From Setophaga petechia (taxonomy: Eukaryota; Chordata; Aves; Passeriformes; Parulidae): a stretch of 64,000 bases of DNA. Below are positions 61,546 to 64,000 of this stretch, in pieces. Position 1 is the first letter of the stretch, and every line of letters begins with the position of its first letter. Location of the stretch: assembly GCA_024362935.1 (NCBI GenBank), contig JANCRA010000009.1:31219166-31283165 (forward strand). The letters run 5' to 3'. Under the pieces are notes generated by a model. The model saw only the letters and a program-made list of their open reading frames with translations, searched no databases and had not been told where the DNA came from. The position numbers and the translations under genes are program-made.

Positions 61546-64000
61546 TTGTTGCAAAACACACTGCAGCCCTCTGTGCAACTTCTAGAACACGATGGAAGTT
61601 GTTTAGTGAGCAGCAACGTTTTCTGCTTGCGAGACATAGTGAAAAAGCTATATGCTTAGATGTAGGTAACAAGAAACGCTTTCTGCAGAGCACTGACAAT
61701 ATAATTGCTACAGAGCACTGGGATTGTGTTACCAGCTTGAATAGTGATAGAAAACAGTACTTTCTCACTCTCTTGCCTTTCCCTTCACATTAATACTTGA
61801 AAGGAAGGCGTCTTAGACAACTTTCTTCTTCTTGTTTCAAAAAACTCTGCAGCCCTCTGTGCAACCTCTGCATCACGATGGAAGGTGTTTAGTGAGCAGC
61901 AACGTTTTCTCCTTGCGAGACATAGTGAAAAAGCTATATGCTTAGATGTAGGTAACAAGAAACACTTACTGTAGTGCACTGAGAAGCTAGTTGCTACACA
62001 ACACTGGGATTGTGTAAGCAGCTCTCAAAGTGATAGAAAACAGTACTTTCCCACTCTCTTGCCTTTCCCTTCACATTAATACTTGACAGGAAGGCGTCGT
62101 CGACAACTTTCTTTTTCTGCTTGCAAATTACTCTGCAGCCCTCTGTGCAACATCTACAACACGATGGAAGTTGTTTAGTGAGCAGGAACGTTTTCTCCTT
62201 GCGAGACATAGTGAAAAAGCTATTTCCTTAGATCTAGGTAACAAGAAACACTTACTGCGGTGCACTGAAAAGCTAATTGCCACACAGCAGTGGGATTGTG
62301 TTAGCAGCTTGCACAGTGATAGAAAACAGTACTTTCTCACTCTCTTTCCTTTCCATTCACATTAATACTTGAAAGGAAGGCGTCTTAGACAACTTTCTTT
62401 TTCTTGTTGCAAAACACTCTGCAGCCCTCTGTGCAACTTCTAGAACACGATAGGGGATGTTTAGTGAGCAGGAAGGTTTTCTCCTTGTGAGACATAGTGA
62501 AAAAGCTATTTGCTTAGATGTAGGTAACAAGAAACACTTACTGCAGTGCACTGACAAGCTAATTGCTACACAGCACTGGGATTGTGTTAGCAGCTTGCAC
62601 AGTGATAGAAAACAGTACTTTCCCACTCTCTTGCCTTTCCCTTCACATTAATACTTGAAGGCGTCTTAGACAACTTTCTTTTTCTTGTTGCAAAACACTC
62701 TGCAGCCCTCTGTGCAATATCTACAACACAATGGAAGTTGTTTAGTGAGCAGGAAGGTTTTCTCCTTGCGAGACATAGTGAAAATGCTATTTGCTTAGAT
62801 GTAGGTGACAAGAAACACTTACTGCATTGCACTGACAAGCTAGGTGCTACACAAGACTGGGATTGTGTAAGCAGCTTCCAAAGTGATAGAAAACAGTACT
62901 TTCCCACTCTCTTGCCTTTCCCTTCACATTAATACCTGAAAGCACACCTTCTTAGACAACTTTCTTTTTCTTGTTGCAAATTACTGTGCAGCCCTCTGTG
63001 CAACTTCTAGAACACGATAGGAGATGTTTAGTGAGCAGGAAGGTTTTCTCCTTGCGAGACATAGTGAAAAAGCTATTTGCTTAGATGTAGGTAACAAGAA
63101 ACACTTACTGCGGTGCACTGAAAAGCTAATTGCCACACAGCAGTGGGATTGTGTTAGCAGCTTGCACAGTGATAGAAAACAGTACTTTCTCACTCTCTTG
63201 CCTTTCCATTCACATTAATACTTGAAAGGAAGGCGTCTTAGACAACTTTCTTTTTCTTGTTGCAAAACACTCTGCAGCCCTCTGTGCAACTTCTAGAACA
63301 CGATAGGGGATGTTTAGTGAGCAGGAGCGTTTTCTCCTTGCGAGACATAGTGAAAAAGCTTTTTCCTTAGATGTCGGTAACAAGAAACACTTACTGCAGT
63401 GCACTGACAAGCTAATTGCTACACAGCTCTGGGATTGTGTTAGCAGCTTGCACAGTGATAGAAAACAGTACTTTCCCACTCTCTTGCCTTTCCCTTCACA
63501 TTAATACTTGAAAGGAAGGCGTCTTAGACAACTTTCTTTTTCTTGTTGCAAAACACTCTGCAGCCCTCTGTGCAACTTCTAGAACACGATAGGAGATGTT
63601 TAGTGAGAAGGAACGTTTTCTCCTTGCGAGACATAGTGAAAAAGCTATTTGCTTAGATGTAGGTAACAAGAAACACTTACTGCAGTGCACTGACAAGCTA
63701 ATTGCTACACAGCACAGGGATTGTGTTAGCAGCTTGCACAGTGATAGAAAACAGTACTTTCCCACTCTCTTGCCTTTCCCTTCACATTAATACCTGAAAG
63801 CACGCCTTCTTAGACAACTTTCTTTTTCTTGTTGCAAAACACACTGCAGCCCTCTGTGCAACTTCTACAACACGATGGAAGTTGTTTAGTGAGCAGCAAC
63901 GTTTTCTCCTTGCGAGACATAGTGAAAAGCTATATGCTTAGATGTAGGTAACAAGAAACACTTACTGCAGTGCACTGACAAGCTAATTGCTACACAGCAC

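Larger units (their letters stand above)
20143..64000 (+). repeat. 286-bp satellite array (array 2)
   Basis: About 153 head-to-tail monomers, canonical length 286 bp, fill the rest of the window in one orientation. I set the monomer start at the TTGAAAGGAAGG (or variant) that follows CACATTAATAC. Conserved landmarks in order are a pyrimidine tract TTTCTTTTTCTTG, CTGCAGCCCTCTGTGCAAC, GTTTAGTGAGC, TTTTCTCCTTGCGAGACATAG, ACAAGAAACACTTACTGCAG, GGGATTGTGTTAGCAGC and GAAAACAGTACTTTC. Length variants are W (289 bp), U (281 bp) and several 280- or 285-bp derivatives. 286 is not divisible by three, so no frame passes through consecutive monomers. The recurrent + strand 64-codon and - strand 89-codon frames are repeat by-products. 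The array runs off the right edge. Confidence 0.97.
51791..64000 (+). repeat. Rearranged right part of array 2 (~42.7 monomers)
   Basis: It starts with W-Y-Z-V-U-T-R-Q-P as at 41221, then follows 41221-47830 for ~6.6 kb. It contains a 3,145-bp (11-monomer) duplication, and then a patchwork: about 61785-62935 matches 52068-53218 (offset 9,717), and 62936 onward matches 58366 onward (offset 4,570) before switching to the 59784 region (offset 3,712). No further W is present. The last, incomplete monomer is Q-type (63794-64000). Confidence 0.8.

Noticed and set aside
20178..63790. Recurrent 64-codon + frames and 89-106-codon - frames as a family of small genes
   Set aside because: They recur once per 286-bp monomer on both strands. 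They accumulate substitutions without visible protein constraint and appear or vanish with single-base changes. 286 = 3x95+1 prevents any join between monomers.
20143..64000. CRISPR array
   Set aside because: The repeat unit is 286 bp with diverged copies and no short identical repeats separated by unique spacers; no cas genes.
20143..64000. CENP-B box in the 286-bp monomer
   Set aside because: The core pattern NTTCGNNNNANNCGGGN was not found by eye on the + strand; TTCG occurs only in a few mutated copies and CGGG is absent from the consensus.
20143..64000. tRNA- or 5S-derived satellite with an internal Pol III promoter
   Set aside because: No convincing A box plus B box (GGTTCGANTCC-like) in the monomer on either strand by eye.
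1..64000. Toxin-antitoxin, phage, defence or other bacterial system
   Set aside because: No genes, ribosome binding sites or operons are seen; the whole window is tandem satellite DNA of eukaryotic type.

Overview
This window looks like eukaryotic heterochromatin made only of tandem satellite DNA. I find no supportable protein gene, RNA gene, transposon or CRISPR array. Two unrelated arrays meet head-to-tail at about position 20,143. The organism cannot be named from this sequence. Satellite blocks this long, with higher-order repeats, are typical of animal or plant pericentromeric, centromeric or subtelomeric regions.

Array 1 (1 to about 20,142) is a GC-rich minisatellite with a 21-bp unit. 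Each unit is a 10-bp half (CAGCACCACT) joined to an 11-bp half (CAGCACCAGCT). Diverged variants follow one another in preferred orders, including a recurring block of about 105 bp. Larger segments were then duplicated. The biggest is a ~3.7-kb segment at 1-3740 that recurs at 11807-15690. Because 21 is divisible by 3, frames stay open for tens to hundreds of codons on both strands (heptads STTQHQL on +, SGAELVL on -). These are by-products of the period, not genes.

Array 2 (about 20,143 to the end) is a more AT-rich satellite with a 286-bp monomer, about 153 copies. From 20.4 to 41.2 kb it has a clear higher-order repeat. I name the monomer types W, Y, Z, V, U, T, S and X after their diagnostic bases. 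The order W-Y-(Z)-V-U-T-S-X repeats every ~2.0 kb (7-mer) or 2,286 bp (8-mer with Z). From 36.9 kb further types (R, Q, P and others) join, W becomes rare, and longer duplications dominate: 4,280 bp, 6,284 bp, 10,570 bp and 3,145 bp. Several monomers are chimeras whose crossover points can be placed within about 9-70 bp, a direct record of unequal exchange. Because 286 = 3x95+1, the frame shifts at every monomer, so the recurring 64- and 89-codon ORFs cannot join into a long protein.

The points most worth checking are the microhomology junction between the arrays, the modular higher-order repeat with mapped crossovers, a near-perfect dyad at every canonical monomer boundary, and the helical-pitch period with A-tracts in array 1. 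All monomer boundaries, class names and duplication limits were read by eye; limits of the larger blocks are good to a few tens of bases unless stated.
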